Assembly: GCF_026626305.1 (NCBI RefSeq)
Contig: NZ_JAPNUE010000002.1
Span: forward strand, 248,001-312,000
Origin: Frigidibacter sp. RF13
Lineage (GTDB): Bacteria > Pseudomonadota > Alphaproteobacteria > Rhodobacterales > Rhodobacteraceae
Direction of reading: 5' to 3'
Length of the DNA: 64,000 nt
The translations under genes and the position numbers were made by a program. Within the stretch, counting starts at the first letter, position 1. The number at the start of each line of letters is the position of its first letter. This document shows positions 44,826-55,492 of the stretch, piece by piece. Under the pieces are notes generated by a model. That model was given only the letters and a program-made list of their open reading frames with translations. It was not told where the DNA came from and ran no database searches.

Positions 44826-45524
44826 TCAGGTCAGCAGACGGGCGAGATCACCAAAATCCCTCGCTACAATATCGAACTCTCGGGCGAATCCGGTGTCGGC
44901 GTAATCTTCCCCGGGATCCTCGATCTGCGGAAACACATAGAATGCGCGGTATCCACAGGCCTGAGCGGCGCGCAGATCGCTCGGGTGCGCGGCGACCATT
45001 GCGATTTCGTGAGGGCGGCAATCCACTAAGGTCGCTGCCCGGGCGTAGCAGGCAGGGTCAGGCTTGTAGAGGCCCATCATCTCACAGCACAGATAGCCAT
45101 CCCATACGATGCCACTAGCTCTCGATGAACCGGACGCCATAGACCAGCTGAGTATCGTCAGAGGCAGCGCGGCAATTCTTTGCCGCAGTCTTTCGATGCC
45201 CTCGCGTGCGCCGGGCCAAGCCACCATGTGGCGCCAGGCGTGATGCAGGTCGCGCCGGGCCTCCTCATCCGGCGCAACGCGCAACGCCCCAAGCAAACCG
45301 TCAATGACGTTCGCCAGCATCAGATCAGAACTTTGCCGCTGAGTTTCGCCCCGAGAAGCGGAGCCTGCGGCATCGAGAAAACCAGCGCGACAGTCTAGCG
45401 CAAATGCCGCAGGATCAATTCCGGCGAAGGCAGCGTGCCGACTCAGAGCCGCAATCAGCGGTGCGTTCCAGTCGAAAACAGTGCCTCCAATGTCGAAGAG
45501 AAGTGTCTTCACCTGAATCGGCAC
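44826..45524 (-). CDS. HAD-family hydrolase, haloacid dehalogenase type II-like
   Basis: A 232-residue HAD-superfamily hydrolase. Motif I is LLFDIGGTVFDW with the nucleophile aspartate, motif II is LTILSWSMASG, motif III is GLYKPDPACY with the lysine, and motif IV MVAAHPSDLRAAQACGYR. Motif IV lacks the usual double aspartate (reads AAHPSDL), as in (S)-2-haloacid dehalogenases. Codon use is somewhat less GC-rich than the neighbours. Substrate unknown; dehalogenase or phosphatase are both possible. Confidence 0.8.
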   Translation of the reverse strand: MPIQVKTLLFDIGGTVFDWNAPLIAALSRHAAFAGIDPAAFALDCRAGFLDAAGSASRGETQRQSSDLMLANVIDGLLGALRVAPDEEARRDLHHAWRHMVAWPGAREGIERLRQRIAALPLTILSWSMASGSSRASGIVWDGYLCCEMMGLYKPDPACYARAATLVDCRPHEIAMVAAHPSDLRAAQACGYRAFYVFPQIEDPGEDYADTGFAREFDIVARDFGDLARLLT

Positions 45525-45787
45525 GTCAGCCTCCGGGAATCACACGCTGATGACAGTACCGCGAACGTCTGCCTTCATTAATATCACGAAGCGGCCGGGT
45601 GATGTCATGCATATTTGGCCTGTCGCATTCCTGATCGTGATCGCTCCGGTTTGGGCGATCAAGGCGGGCGCTTTCATCGCCGCCGCACCGAATGCGTGTC
45701 CGAAAGGTTCTGCATTCACAGCGGATTCTAGTTCGTTAAGGACACCTCGCTTACCCGGGTGCCTCCCAAAGGCAGCGCCTAGACGTG

Positions 45788-48196
45788 TCAAGTACGCAAA
45801 TGACCGCCCGTCGCCTTGGCGACCTTCTCGACGATCTTGGCGCTCACTGCCTCGATCTCCGCCTCGGTCAGGGTCTTGTCGCGCGGCTGCAGGCGCACGG
45901 TGATGGCGAGCGATTTCTTGCCCGCCCCCATCTGCGCCTCGGCCTTCTCGCCCGCGAACTGGTCAAAGACCGCGACGCGCTCGATCAGTGCCTTGTCGGC
46001 TCCTTGTGCCGCATTGACCAGTGTCAGCGCCTCGACGCCCTTGTCCACGACAAAGGCGAAATCGCGTTCGACCGCCTGCAGGTCGGAAATGTCGAGCGCG
46101 GGCCGGGTTGCCGTCTTCACCTTCGGGAAGGGGACGGCTGCCAAGTGGATGGTCAGGGCGACAGCCGGACCCTTCACATCCATCGCTTTCAGGACCTTTG
46201 GGTGCACTTCGCCGAAAGAGGCCATGACATTCGGGCCAAGCGACATGGCGCCAGAGCGGCCGGGATGGAACCAACCCGCGACCTTGCGGCCGATCTGCAC
46301 CTTCAGGGGCGCGCCGATGGCGGCGAGCACCGCCTCGGCATCGGCCTTGGCGTCATAGACATCGACCGGGCGGCGGCTGCCGTGCGGGTCGCGCGCTGCA
46401 CTCGCGCCCACCAGCAGGGCGGTTGCCTGCAGGGCCTGTTCGCCCGGTTCGCCGCCCGAAAAGGCCTGACCAACCTCGAAAAGCGCCAGATCCATGAAAC
46501 CGCGCGCCTGATTGCGCGCGGCCGCCTGCAGGAGGCCGGGCAAAAGGTCGGGGCGCATATGGGTCATTTCCGACGAGATCGGATTTTCGAGCCGCGTCGC
46601 CTCTGCCCCGCCACCGAAGAGCGCGGCCGAGGCGCCGTCGATGAAGGAGTAGGTCACGCATTCATTGTAGCCCAAGGCCGCGAGCGTGCGCCGCGCGGTC
46701 TTTTCCCGGACCTGCATCGGCGTCAGGATCGGTTTCGGCACGCCCGGCCGCGCCCGCCGCATCGGCTTGCCTTCGAGTTTCGTCAGCGAGGCGATCCGCG
46801 CCACTTCCTCGACAAGGTCCGCCTCGCCGAGAATGTCGGGCCGCCAGGACGGCGGCGCGGCCATGTCGCCTTTCAGCGTGAAGCCCAGAGCTTCCAGCGT
46901 CGCGCGCTGCTCTGCCTCGGGGATGTCCATGCCGACGAGCGAGATCACCCGCGCCGGATCAAGCCGGTAGGCGCGCGATGTGTCGGGAACGGCGCCGTCC
47001 ATCACCACATGCGACGGCTCGCCGCCGCAGAGGTCGATGACCAAGCGGGTCGCCAGTTCCAGCCCCGGCAGGGTGAAGGCCGGGTCCACGCCGCGTTCGA
47101 ACCGGTAGCGGGCATCGGAATTGATCTTCAGCGCGCGCCCCGTGGCGGCGATGGTGATCGGGTCCCAATAGGCGCTTTCAAGGAAGACATCGGTCGTCTC
47201 TTCGGTGCAGCCAGAGAGTTCGCCCCCCATGATCCCGGCAAGGCTTTCCGGCTCTTGGTCGTCGGAAATGACCATCATCCCTTCGCGCAGGGTATAGGTC
47301 TTGCCGTCGAGCGCCAGCAACTCCTCGCCACCCTTCGCCGGGTGGATGCGCAGATCGCCCTTTACCTTGGCCACGTCGAAGACGTGAAGCGGGCGGTTCA
47401 GTGCGTAGGTGAAGAAATTGGTGATATCGACGAGCGTCGAAATGGGCCGGAGGCCGATCGCCGTCAGCCGTGCCTGCAGCCAGGCGGGCGAGGGGCCGTT
47501 CTTCACACCCCTGATCACCCGGCCCGCGAAAAGGGGGCAGCCCTTGTCTTTCAGCCCGCCTTCGATCCGGACGCCGACGGGGCTGTCGAACACGCCTTTC
47601 ACCGGCTGGATGTCGAGGGGTTTCAGCGTCCCCAATCCCCGCGCCGCGAGGTCGCGGGCGATGCCGCGGACGCCAAGCGCGTCTGGGCGGTTTGGCGTGA
47701 TCTTCACATGGATCATCGGATCGACGGTTTCGGGCCGGTTCGCCGCCAGCCAGTCGGTGAACTTGTCGCCCACCTCGCCCGACGGCAGTTCGATGATGCC
47801 GTTATGTTCGTCGGACAATTCCAGCTCGCGTTCCGAGGCCATCATGCCGTGGCTCTCGACGCCGCGGATCTTGCCAACGCCCAGCGTCACATCGATGCCC
47901 GGCACATAGTCGCCGGGCTTGCACAGGACGACGATGATCCCCGCCCGCGCATTCGGCGCGCCGCAGACGATCTGCTTTTCACCCTCGTCGGTCATGACCC
48001 GGCAGACCCTGAGCTTGTCGGCGTCGGGGTGCTGTTCGGCATGTAGAACTTTAGCCAGCGTGAAGGGTTTCAGCCGCGCGGCGCGATCCACGACCTCCTC
48101 GACCTCAAGCCCGAGGTCGGTCAGCGCATAGGTGATCTCGTCCAGCGTCGCCCCGGTGTCGAGGTGATCCTTCAGCCAGGAGAGGGTGAATTTCAT
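45788..48196 (-). CDS. pheT: Phenylalanyl-tRNA synthetase beta subunit
   Basis: An 802-residue PheRS beta chain. Domain order is standard: N-terminal MKFTLSWLKDHLDTG, an EMAP/OB tRNA-binding domain (AEQHPDADKLRVCRV), B3/B4 editing domain, B5, the catalytic-like core with TSDARYRFERGVDP-type sequence (here NSDARYRFERGVDP), and a C-terminal anticodon-binding FDX-ACB domain (AVERDFAFVVDKGV ... KSLAITVRLQPRDKTLTE, in short blocks). The ATG at 48196 is the family start. pheS is not adjacent in this window; the next gene upstream is a TIGR02302-type gene. Confidence 0.96.
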   Translation of the reverse strand: MKFTLSWLKDHLDTGATLDEITYALTDLGLEVEEVVDRAARLKPFTLAKVLHAEQHPDADKLRVCRVMTDEGEKQIVCGAPNARAGIIVVLCKPGDYVPGIDVTLGVGKIRGVESHGMMASERELELSDEHNGIIELPSGEVGDKFTDWLAANRPETVDPMIHVKITPNRPDALGVRGIARDLAARGLGTLKPLDIQPVKGVFDSPVGVRIEGGLKDKGCPLFAGRVIRGVKNGPSPAWLQARLTAIGLRPISTLVDITNFFTYALNRPLHVFDVAKVKGDLRIHPAKGGEELLALDGKTYTLREGMMVISDDQEPESLAGIMGGELSGCTEETTDVFLESAYWDPITIAATGRALKINSDARYRFERGVDPAFTLPGLELATRLVIDLCGGEPSHVVMDGAVPDTSRAYRLDPARVISLVGMDIPEAEQRATLEALGFTLKGDMAAPPSWRPDILGEADLVEEVARIASLTKLEGKPMRRARPGVPKPILTPMQVREKTARRTLAALGYNECVTYSFIDGASAALFGGGAEATRLENPISSEMTHMRPDLLPGLLQAAARNQARGFMDLALFEVGQAFSGGEPGEQALQATALLVGASAARDPHGSRRPVDVYDAKADAEAVLAAIGAPLKVQIGRKVAGWFHPGRSGAMSLGPNVMASFGEVHPKVLKAMDVKGPAVALTIHLAAVPFPKVKTATRPALDISDLQAVERDFAFVVDKGVEALTLVNAAQGADKALIERVAVFDQFAGEKAEAQMGAGKKSLAITVRLQPRDKTLTEAEIEAVSAKIVEKVAKATGGHLRT

Positions 48197-48325
48197 GGTC
48201 TGGTCCCGGATTTCGGGGCCGGGATCGCCCGGCCGGCCGTTTCGTCGCGGCCCGGGATAGCGCATAGGGCGCGGGCAGGAAAGGGTGCGCGGGCGCGATT
48301 GCGCCCGGATAACCTGCGTCGCCCC

Positions 48326-50866
48326 TTAGAACTGGTCGAGGAGGCGCTTCAGATAGTCCAGTTCCAGGTCGGGGCGGGTCTGATCGGACGAGCGGCGGCG
48401 GATTTCGTCCAGCAGATCGCGGGCGCGACGGTAGACATCCTTGTCCTGCAAGACGTCACGCCCATCGCCCAGCTGGCCGCGCGCGCCGTCCTGGCGGCCA
48501 AGCGGGTCAAGCGGCACTTCGCGGTTTGGATCGCCCTGCGCCTGACCCTCGGCGCCCTGCAGGCGGTTCTGATCCTGCACATAGGCCTGACCGAGACTGC
48601 GCATGCCTTCGCGCAGGTTCTCGATCGCCTCGGCCTGACGGTCGATCGCGGTCGGCAGGTCGTTGTTGCGCAAGGCCTCTTCGGCGCCGTCCATCGCGCG
48701 GCCCGCCTCTTCGAGCGAGCGGCGGGCATTGTCGGCATCCTGCCCTTGCGCGTCCGGTAGGCCCTTGCGCTGACGGTCAAGCTCGCGCCTCAGCGCGCGC
48801 TGCCGGTCGGCAAGGCTCTGACCATCCTCGCCGCCGCCGGTCGATGGGTCGGCCTGTTCCTCAGGCCCCTCCTCGCCGTCGCGCATGCCTTGGGGGTCAC
48901 CCTGACCTTCTCGCCCCTCGGGGTTTTGCTGGCCCTCACGGAAAGCGTCATCTGACAATTGCTGCTGGTTGCGCAAAGTATCCTGCAAATCGCGCATCGC
49001 CTGCTGGCCCGGCCGCTGCCGCCCCTCGCCGCCTTCCCCCTGAGTGACCTTCAGATTCTCCAGAAGCTGGTTCAGCTCGTTCAGAAGTTCCTGCGCCTCG
49101 GCCATGCTGCCTTCTTCCATCAGCCGCTGGATTTCATCCATCATCTGCTGGATCTGGTCGTCGGTGATGTTCGGTCCCTGCTGGTTGTCCGTGAACCGGT
49201 CGGCCGGGTCTTCCTCCTGCCGTTCGGCCAACATGTTCAGGTAATCGTCGGTCGCGGCCCTGAGTTCGTCCATCAGCTTCTGGATCTCGTCCTGGCTCGC
49301 GCCATTCTTGATCGCTTCCGAAAGCCGCTCCTGCGCGCGCCGCATCCGTTCGCGGGCATTGTCGAGACCGCCATCTTCGATCAGAAGCGCCGCATCCCAG
49401 AGCGCCTTCGCCAGTTCATCGCGCAGCTCGGGCTTCAATTCGCCGCCCTCGCGCCCTGCCGTCAGCCGCCGGATCGCCACACGCAGCATCAGATAGGCCT
49501 TTTCGTCGCGCACGAAGCCTTCAGGCCGATGAGTGATGGCGCGCAGGATCTGGTCGGCACGCTTGGCATTGGTGCGCGACCACAGAAGATCGCGGCGCAT
49601 CTCGACCACGGCGGCGGCGAGCGGGTCGAAGAAGCGGCGGCCCGGCAGTGTCAGCGCCAGTGGTTCCGATGTGCCGGTTTGCCCGGCGCTGTCAATCACC
49701 GTCATCGTCATGATGACCGGCAGGTTGGCCCAAGGGTGCTCTGATGCATTCTCGCCCAGCACCTCGGTGAAATCGGCGCGGCTGCCACTGACTGGCAGGG
49801 GCAGGTCGAAGGTCAGAACCGGCTGGGGTTCGGGATCGGGTTCTAGGCCGTAGCGGCGCTGGATCGAGGCAAGATCAAGCGTGAAACGCACCTCGCCCTT
49901 GGCGATGGCGTAATCGTCGGTGGCGTGGAAGCTTTGCACCATGCGACCGTCGGCCTTGCGGTCCATCGGCCCTTCGGGCGCGATGGTGGGCGCCGCGTCG
50001 GCGAGGACCGAGATTTGCCAGCTCCGCCCGCCTTCCCCGTCGATGGAAAGCGTGCCGGATTTCGTCGCGACGAGGTCGAATGCGCGCAGACTGTCCGGCG
50101 CTGCCTCTGGCGCCGTTGCCGGGGTGGGCGGCGGGCTGGCGATATCCTGCGTCACGGTCAGCGCCGTTGCGGGGCCGTAAAGGCGCAGGATGATGCGGCT
50201 GCCGGTCGGCACTTCCAGCTTCTCGTCCTTCACGGTCGAGAGATAAAGCGTTGGCCGCCCGGTATAGGCGGGCGGTTCGATCCAGCCTTCCCAACTGGCC
50301 GCGACTTGCGTGGCACCGGCTGCAGGCGCCGTCACCGTGGCGAGCCGCCAGAGCGAGCCGAAAAGCAGAGCGATCATCAGCGCGGTGAAGGCCGCATAGC
50401 GCAGGGCGAACGGGTCACGCGCGGCAAGCCTGAGGTCGGGCGCGGGAGCCTTTGCAGTGCGCGCCAGGACGCGCATCCGGTCGAGATGCGCCTGCCACAC
50501 CGCGCGGGAGGCCGGATCAGCGGCGCCGATGGCCTGATGGTCGTTCAAGGTTGCAATCGGCCGACCGGGCAGGGTCGCGTCGAGCCGTGCCGCGGCCTCC
50601 GCCGCCGTGGGCCAGCGGAACGCGCGCAACCCGCGCACGGCGAAGAATATGAGCGCGAGCGGCACCGCGACCAGCGCGGCCCAGAACAGTTCCAGCGGCG
50701 CCCAGTCCTGAAAACCGAGCGCGAGGGCCGCGATAGAGGCGATGGCAAGGGTCCAGAGCGGCCAGAAGGCGCGGGTCAGACGTTCGGCCACGAGCCCCGC
50801 GCGGGTAAGGCGCAGGGGCCAGCGCAGGTCCCTCTCTACGGGCATCTGCCGGGTCTCTCTCGTCAT
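48326..50866 (-). CDS. TIGR02302/DUF4175-family membrane protein
   Basis: An 846-residue protein typical of alphaproteobacteria. Two or three N-terminal membrane segments (TRAFWPLWTLAIASIAALAL, LFWAALVAVPLALIFFAVRG, YAAFTALMIALLFGS) are followed by a large periplasmic-type region with Ig-like strands, then a long low-complexity helical part rich in Gln, Glu, Asp and Arg from about residue 510 to 790. The role is unknown. In many relatives it lies beside lysA, as here. The ATG at 50866 follows AAAGGCAAG; a TTG 10 codons upstream is less likely. Confidence 0.85.
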   Translation of the reverse strand: MTRETRQMPVERDLRWPLRLTRAGLVAERLTRAFWPLWTLAIASIAALALGFQDWAPLELFWAALVAVPLALIFFAVRGLRAFRWPTAAEAAARLDATLPGRPIATLNDHQAIGAADPASRAVWQAHLDRMRVLARTAKAPAPDLRLAARDPFALRYAAFTALMIALLFGSLWRLATVTAPAAGATQVAASWEGWIEPPAYTGRPTLYLSTVKDEKLEVPTGSRIILRLYGPATALTVTQDIASPPPTPATAPEAAPDSLRAFDLVATKSGTLSIDGEGGRSWQISVLADAAPTIAPEGPMDRKADGRMVQSFHATDDYAIAKGEVRFTLDLASIQRRYGLEPDPEPQPVLTFDLPLPVSGSRADFTEVLGENASEHPWANLPVIMTMTVIDSAGQTGTSEPLALTLPGRRFFDPLAAAVVEMRRDLLWSRTNAKRADQILRAITHRPEGFVRDEKAYLMLRVAIRRLTAGREGGELKPELRDELAKALWDAALLIEDGGLDNARERMRRAQERLSEAIKNGASQDEIQKLMDELRAATDDYLNMLAERQEEDPADRFTDNQQGPNITDDQIQQMMDEIQRLMEEGSMAEAQELLNELNQLLENLKVTQGEGGEGRQRPGQQAMRDLQDTLRNQQQLSDDAFREGQQNPEGREGQGDPQGMRDGEEGPEEQADPSTGGGEDGQSLADRQRALRRELDRQRKGLPDAQGQDADNARRSLEEAGRAMDGAEEALRNNDLPTAIDRQAEAIENLREGMRSLGQAYVQDQNRLQGAEGQAQGDPNREVPLDPLGRQDGARGQLGDGRDVLQDKDVYRRARDLLDEIRRRSSDQTRPDLELDYLKRLLDQF

Positions 50867-50914
50867 CTTGCCTTTCGCCGGACCGGAAACCGCCAAGGTG
50901 CGTCCCGTCCGCTT

Positions 50915-52180
50915 CTAGAGCCATGTAGGCAGTCTATCGCGGTTTATCATCTCCTCATAGGTCGGACGTTCTCGGATAACGGCAAATTGTTGCCCATGAA
51001 CAAGCACTTCGGGGACAAGCGGGCGGGCATTGTATTCCGATGCCATCGCCGCGCCATAGGCCCCGGCAGAGCGGAAGGCCACCAGATTGCCCTCGCCTAC
51101 CGGCGGCAGCGGGCGGGCCTTGGCAAAGGTGTCGCCGGTTTCGCAGACCGGCCCGACGATGTCGTAGGGCCGTTGTTCCACGCCCGGCGCCGGTTCGATC
51201 ACCGGCACGATGTCATGATGGGCGCCGTACATGGACGGGCGCACCAGATCGTTCATCGCCGCGTCGAGGATCAGGAAATCGCGGCCCTCGCCATGCTTGA
51301 GATAGATGACAGAGGCGACCAGAAGCCCGGCATTGCCGGAAATCAGGCGGCCCGGCTCGATTTCCACCTCGCAGCCCAGATGCCCGACGGTGCGCTTGAT
51401 CAGCGCGCCGTAATCAAGCGGCAAGGGCGGTGCCTCGTTTGACCGGGTGTAGGGAATGCCAAGTCCCCCGCCAAGGTCGAGGCGGCGAATCACATGGCCA
51501 TCGGCGCGCAGGATGCCGGTCAATTCGGCGACCTTGAGATAGGCCTGTTCGAACGGCTCAAGCTCGGTCAGCTGGCTCCCGATATGAACGTCGATGCCTA
51601 CGACCTCGATCCCCGGCAGGCGCGCGGCCTCGGCATAGACCTCGCGGGCGCGCTCGATCGGGATGCCGAACTTGTTTTCCTTCTTGCCGGTGGCGATCTT
51701 TTCATGGGTACGCGCATCGACGTCGGGGTTCACGCGGATGGTGATCGGTGCGGTGGCACCAAGGCTCGTGGCGACCTCGGACAGCGCGCGCAGCTCGGGC
51801 TCGCTTTCCACGTTGAACTGGCGGATGCCGCCCTCAAGCGCTGTTCGCATCTCCTCCCGCGTCTTGCCGACGCCGGAAAACACGATCCTATCGCCCGGAA
51901 CACCTGCGGCCTTTGCGCGCAGATATTCGCCGATGGAAACAACATCCATACCCGCGCCAAGACGCGCGAGCGTCTTCAGGACCGCGATATTGCCGTTCGA
52001 CTTGACCGCGAAGCAGACAAGATGGTCGAGCGGGCTCAGCGCTTCCTGAAATAGCCGGAAATGGCGCTCAAGCGTCGCGGTCGAATAGACATAGAAGGGC
52101 GTACCGACCGCTGCGGCGATCTCCGGCAGGGGCACGTCTTCGGCATGAAGGACGCCGTTTCGGTAGAGGAAGTGATCCAT
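50915..52180 (-). CDS. lysA: Diaminopimelate decarboxylase
   Basis: A 421-residue PLP-dependent decarboxylase that makes L-lysine from meso-diaminopimelate. The cofactor lysine is Lys60 in CFAVKSNGN; the phosphate loop is DLGGGLGIPY; the dimer-partner cysteine lies in VGPVCETGDTF. GIDVHIGSQLTE is the conserved HIGSQ block. The ATG at 52180 follows AAAGGTCTTCG. The TIGR02302 gene begins 48 bp after its stop on the same strand, suggesting co-transcription. Confidence 0.96.
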   Translation of the reverse strand: MDHFLYRNGVLHAEDVPLPEIAAAVGTPFYVYSTATLERHFRLFQEALSPLDHLVCFAVKSNGNIAVLKTLARLGAGMDVVSIGEYLRAKAAGVPGDRIVFSGVGKTREEMRTALEGGIRQFNVESEPELRALSEVATSLGATAPITIRVNPDVDARTHEKIATGKKENKFGIPIERAREVYAEAARLPGIEVVGIDVHIGSQLTELEPFEQAYLKVAELTGILRADGHVIRRLDLGGGLGIPYTRSNEAPPLPLDYGALIKRTVGHLGCEVEIEPGRLISGNAGLLVASVIYLKHGEGRDFLILDAAMNDLVRPSMYGAHHDIVPVIEPAPGVEQRPYDIVGPVCETGDTFAKARPLPPVGEGNLVAFRSAGAYGAAMASEYNARPLVPEVLVHGQQFAVIRERPTYEEMINRDRLPTWL

Positions 52181-52377
52181 CGAAGACCTTTCTGCCAGAC
52201 GCTGCACCGCCCGCATCCCTAGGGTCAGATCGGTCGCGCGCCAAGGGAAAAGCGTGAAAATCATCGCCGAAGGAGCGGCGGTAACCCGCCTGCGGGCTTT
52301 GGGTTGGCTTGACCGCGGCAAAGCGATACTTAACTACCACGCCTTGACCAGAAATCGCAGATGAGCACCCGGTGAAA

Positions 52378-54135
52378 ATGAACGTTCTGTCCGGTTTCCG
52401 GGATAGCCACATCGGCCGGCTCCTGCGCGAGAATTTCCGCGCCCAGATGCCGCTCTATATCATTGCCGTCATCGCCATGGTGATGGTTGCGGCGACGACA
52501 TCGCTGACCGCCTGGATCATGAAGGATATCGTTGATTCGATGACCAATCCGGACGACCGGATGCGGGTCTTTCTGGTCGCAGGGGCGGTGGCGCTGATCT
52601 TCTTCCTGAAGGGCGTGGCGAGTTATGTGCAGACTGTGGCGCTGACGCGGGCGGGTAACCGGATCGTCGCGGTCCAGCAGCGCAGGCTTTATGCGAAACT
52701 GTTGCGCCAGGGCGCGGCCTTCTACAACACCAACGAATCCTCCAGCCTCCTGATGCGGCTGACGCAATCGGCGCAGTCTGCGCGCGCGATCATCGACATT
52801 CTGGTCACCGGCTTCGTGCGCGACTTGCTGACCCTTGTCGGGCTGGTCGGTGTGATGGTCTATCAGCAGCCGACCCTGTCGGTCGTCTCGCTTCTGGTCG
52901 GTCCTCTCGCCCTTCTCGGCGTGCGGCTCATTTTGCGCAAGGTGCGCGCGATCATGGAGCAGGAACTTGCCTCGCTCGCCGAGATTTTCAAGGTCGTGCA
53001 GGAAACCTCGGCCGGGATCATGGTGGTGAAAGCCTTCTCGCTGGAAGAGAAAATGGCGGGGCGGATGAATGCGGCTGTAGGGCAGGTCGAAAAGCGCGCA
53101 AACGCGATCGCGCGGCTTGAGGCGGTGACGAGCCCGCTGATGGACACTTTGTCAGGCTTCGCAATCGCGGGCGTCGTCGCACTCAGCGCTGTGAACCTGT
53201 TTGGCGAATCCCCCACGTCTGCTGGCCAGCTGATGTCATTCGTAACCGCACTTCTCATGGCCTATGAGCCGGCGAAGCGGCTGTCGCGCATGCGCGTGTC
53301 GATCGAGGCGAGCATGGTCGGCGTGAAGATGATGTACGATCTGCTGGACGCGCCCGAGACACTCACGGAAGCCGCAGAGCCCGTCGCCCTGCCTCCGGGG
53401 CCGGGGCGGGTCGAGTTCACCGCCGTGAAGTTCGCTTACGCCAAGAACCAGCCGGCACTGCGCGATATTTCAATGGTCTGCGAAGCAGGCAAGACCACCG
53501 CGCTGGTCGGACCGTCCGGCGGCGGCAAGTCGACGATCCTCAATCTGGTTCTGCGGCTCTATGACCCGCAATCCGGCACCGTTACGATCGACGGGGTAGA
53601 TCTGAGCACCGTGTCCTTCTCGACATTGCGTGAACGGATATCCTTTGTGGGGCAGGGGACCTTCCTCTTCTCGGCGAGCATCATCGAGAATATCCGCCTC
53701 AGCCGACCCGACGCGACCGAAGATCAGGTGATCGAAGCGGCGCGTGCGGCCAATGCGCACGAATTCATCGAGGCGCTTCCACAGGGCTATCAGACCCAGG
53801 TGGGCGAGAATGGCGCCTTCCTGTCGGGCGGGCAGAAGCAAAGGCTGGCGATCGCGCGGGCGATCCTCAAGGACAGCCCGATCCTGCTGCTTGATGAAGC
53901 GACGAGCGCACTTGACGCGACCTCCGAGGCACTTGTGCAGGAAGCGCTGCACCGGCTTACGCGTGGACGCACCACCATCGTCATCGCCCACCGGCTTTCG
54001 ACCGTGCTGGAAGCCGACAAGATCTGTGTTGTGAACGAAGGCAAGGTCGTGGAACAGGGCACGACCGAGGAGCTTCTGGCGAAGGGCGGGCTGTTCCGCA
54101 GGCTCTACGACCAGCAGTTTCGGGCGGTCGGTTAA
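52378..54135 (+). CDS. MsbA-like ABC exporter (fused membrane and ATPase domains)
   Basis: A 585-residue half-transporter: six-helix membrane domain to about residue 320, then an ATPase with Walker [10 protein letters not shown] (378-386), signature [14 protein letters not shown], Walker [13 protein letters not shown] and the H-loop IAHRLST. It resembles MsbA and other lipid or multidrug exporters and would act as a homodimer. A GTG two codons upstream is an alternative start. It is divergent from lysA and precedes rlmN. Substrate unknown; a lipid A flippase role is possible but not proven by sequence. Confidence 0.9.
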   Translation: MNVLSGFRDSHIGRLLRENFRAQMPLYIIAVIAMVMVAATTSLTAWIMKDIVDSMTNPDDRMRVFLVAGAVALIFFLKGVASYVQTVALTRAGNRIVAVQQRRLYAKLLRQGAAFYNTNESSSLLMRLTQSAQSARAIIDILVTGFVRDLLTLVGLVGVMVYQQPTLSVVSLLVGPLALLGVRLILRKVRAIMEQELASLAEIFKVVQETSAGIMVVKAFSLEEKMAGRMNAAVGQVEKRANAIARLEAVTSPLMDTLSGFAIAGVVALSAVNLFGESPTSAGQLMSFVTALLMAYEPAKRLSRMRVSIEASMVGVKMMYDLLDAPETLTEAAEPVALPPGPGRVEFTAVKFAYAKNQPALRDISMVCEAGKTTALVGPSGGGKSTILNLVLRLYDPQSGTVTIDGVDLSTVSFSTLRERISFVGQGTFLFSASIIENIRLSRPDATEDQVIEAARAANAHEFIEALPQGYQTQVGENGAFLSGGQKQRLAIARAILKDSPILLLDEATSALDATSEALVQEALHRLTRGRTTIVIAHRLSTVLEADKICVVNEGKVVEQGTTEELLAKGGLFRRLYDQQFRAVG

Positions 54136-54292
54136 GCGCTACCCGAGGCCTCCTCGTGCGCTTCGCTTCTCGTCGGAGTGGCTCGCGAAGAGCGCACGAA
54201 GTGCGACGATGAGCATCCCTGTGAGCCACCCTGTTCCGTTCGCCGCGCTTTTCGCCTATAGGAGCGGGTCTCGAATCCCTGATGGTTGTTCC

Positions 54293-55483
54293 ATGTCCGA
54301 TGCCGCCCCCGCACCTCTGGTGCCCGATGTCCATGCGATCCCTCGCCGCCAGCCGGTCGAGGGCAAGGTCAATCTCGTCGGTCTGACACGGGCAGCCCTT
54401 CGCGAGGCGCTCATCGCCGCGGGCACGCCGGAGAAACAGGCGAAGATGCGGGTCGGGCAGGTCTGGCAATGGATCTACCATTGGGGCGTGCGCGATTTCG
54501 ATGCGATGACCAATCTGGCGAAGGATTATCGACGCCTCCTTGCCGACAATTTCACCATCGCGCTGCCTGAGGTCGTCACCCGCCAGCTGTCCGCCGACGG
54601 CACCCGCAAATATCTGGTGCGCATCGCCGGCGGCCACGAGGTCGAGGTCGTCTATATCCCCGAGGAAGGCCGCGGCACGCTTTGCGTTTCGTCTCAGGTC
54701 GGCTGCACGCTCACCTGTTCCTTCTGCCACACGGGCACGCAGAAACTGGTGCGCAACCTGACCCCGGCCGAGATCGTCGGTCAGGTGATGCTCGCCCGAG
54801 ACGATCTGGACGAATGGCCCGCACCCGGTACGGGCACGGGCGAGGACGGGCCGCGGCTTGTCTCGAACATCGTGCTGATGGGCATGGGCGAGCCGCTCTA
54901 CAATTTCGACAATGTCCGCGACGCGATGAATATCGTGATGGACGGCGAGGGCATCGCGCTCGGCCGCCGCCGGATCACTTTGTCGACCTCTGGCGTGGTG
55001 CCCGAAATCGCCCGGACCGCGACCGAAATCGGCTGCCAGTTGGCGATCAGCTTCCATGCGACGACGGACGAGGTCCGCGACATTCTGGTGCCGATCAACA
55101 AGCGCTGGAACATCGCGACGCTTCTTGACGCGCTGAAGGCCTATCCGGGCCTGTCGAACTCCGAACGGATCACGTTTGAATATGTGATGCTCGACGGCAT
55201 CAACGATACGAAGGAAGACGCCCACCGTCTGGTGAAGCTTTTGGAGGGCATTCCGGCGAAGGTGAACCTCATTCCCTTCAACGAATGGCCCGGCGCGCCC
55301 TACAAGCGATCTTCGGGCAACCGGATTCATGCGTTCGCCGACATCATCTACAAGGCAGGCTATGCCTCGCCGATCCGCACCCCGCGCGGCGAGGATATCA
55401 TGGCGGCCTGCGGCCAGCTGAAATCCGCGACCGAACGAGCGCGGAAAAGCCGGGCACAGATCGCCGCCGAGACCGGTCAATAA
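54293..55483 (+). CDS. rlmN: 23S rRNA/tRNA adenine-C2 methyltransferase RlmN
   Basis: A 396-residue radical SAM enzyme that methylates A2503 of 23S rRNA and A37 of some tRNAs. The iron-sulfur motif is CTLTCSFC; the resolving cysteine is in the C-terminal [10 protein letters not shown] block; [18 protein letters not shown] sequence ([13 protein letters not shown]) is the N-terminal HhH-like part. [14 protein letters not shown] and [12 protein letters not shown] are further family blocks. The ATG at 54293 gives the normal length. Confidence 0.96.
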   Translation: MSDAAPAPLVPDVHAIPRRQPVEGKVNLVGLTRAALREALIAAGTPEKQAKMRVGQVWQWIYHWGVRDFDAMTNLAKDYRRLLADNFTIALPEVVTRQLSADGTRKYLVRIAGGHEVEVVYIPEEGRGTLCVSSQVGCTLTCSFCHTGTQKLVRNLTPAEIVGQVMLARDDLDEWPAPGTGTGEDGPRLVSNIVLMGMGEPLYNFDNVRDAMNIVMDGEGIALGRRRITLSTSGVVPEIARTATEIGCQLAISFHATTDEVRDILVPINKRWNIATLLDALKAYPGLSNSERITFEYVMLDGINDTKEDAHRLVKLLEGIPAKVNLIPFNEWPGAPYKRSSGNRIHAFADIIYKAGYASPIRTPRGEDIMAACGQLKSATERARKSRAQIAAETGQ

Positions 55484-55492
55484 CGCCCGGTT

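Noticed and set aside
45540..45791. Minus-strand 83-codon frame and the opposing plus-strand frame starting at 45607 (MHIWPVAFLIVIAPVW)
   Set aside because: Both overlap each other, neither has a clear ribosome site or recognised family, and the plus-strand frame runs into pheT. The 263-bp gap is left without a gene.
54136..54292. tRNA-like TCTCGAATCCC string upstream of rlmN
   Set aside because: No acceptor, D or anticodon stem could be matched around it; it lies in the rlmN leader.
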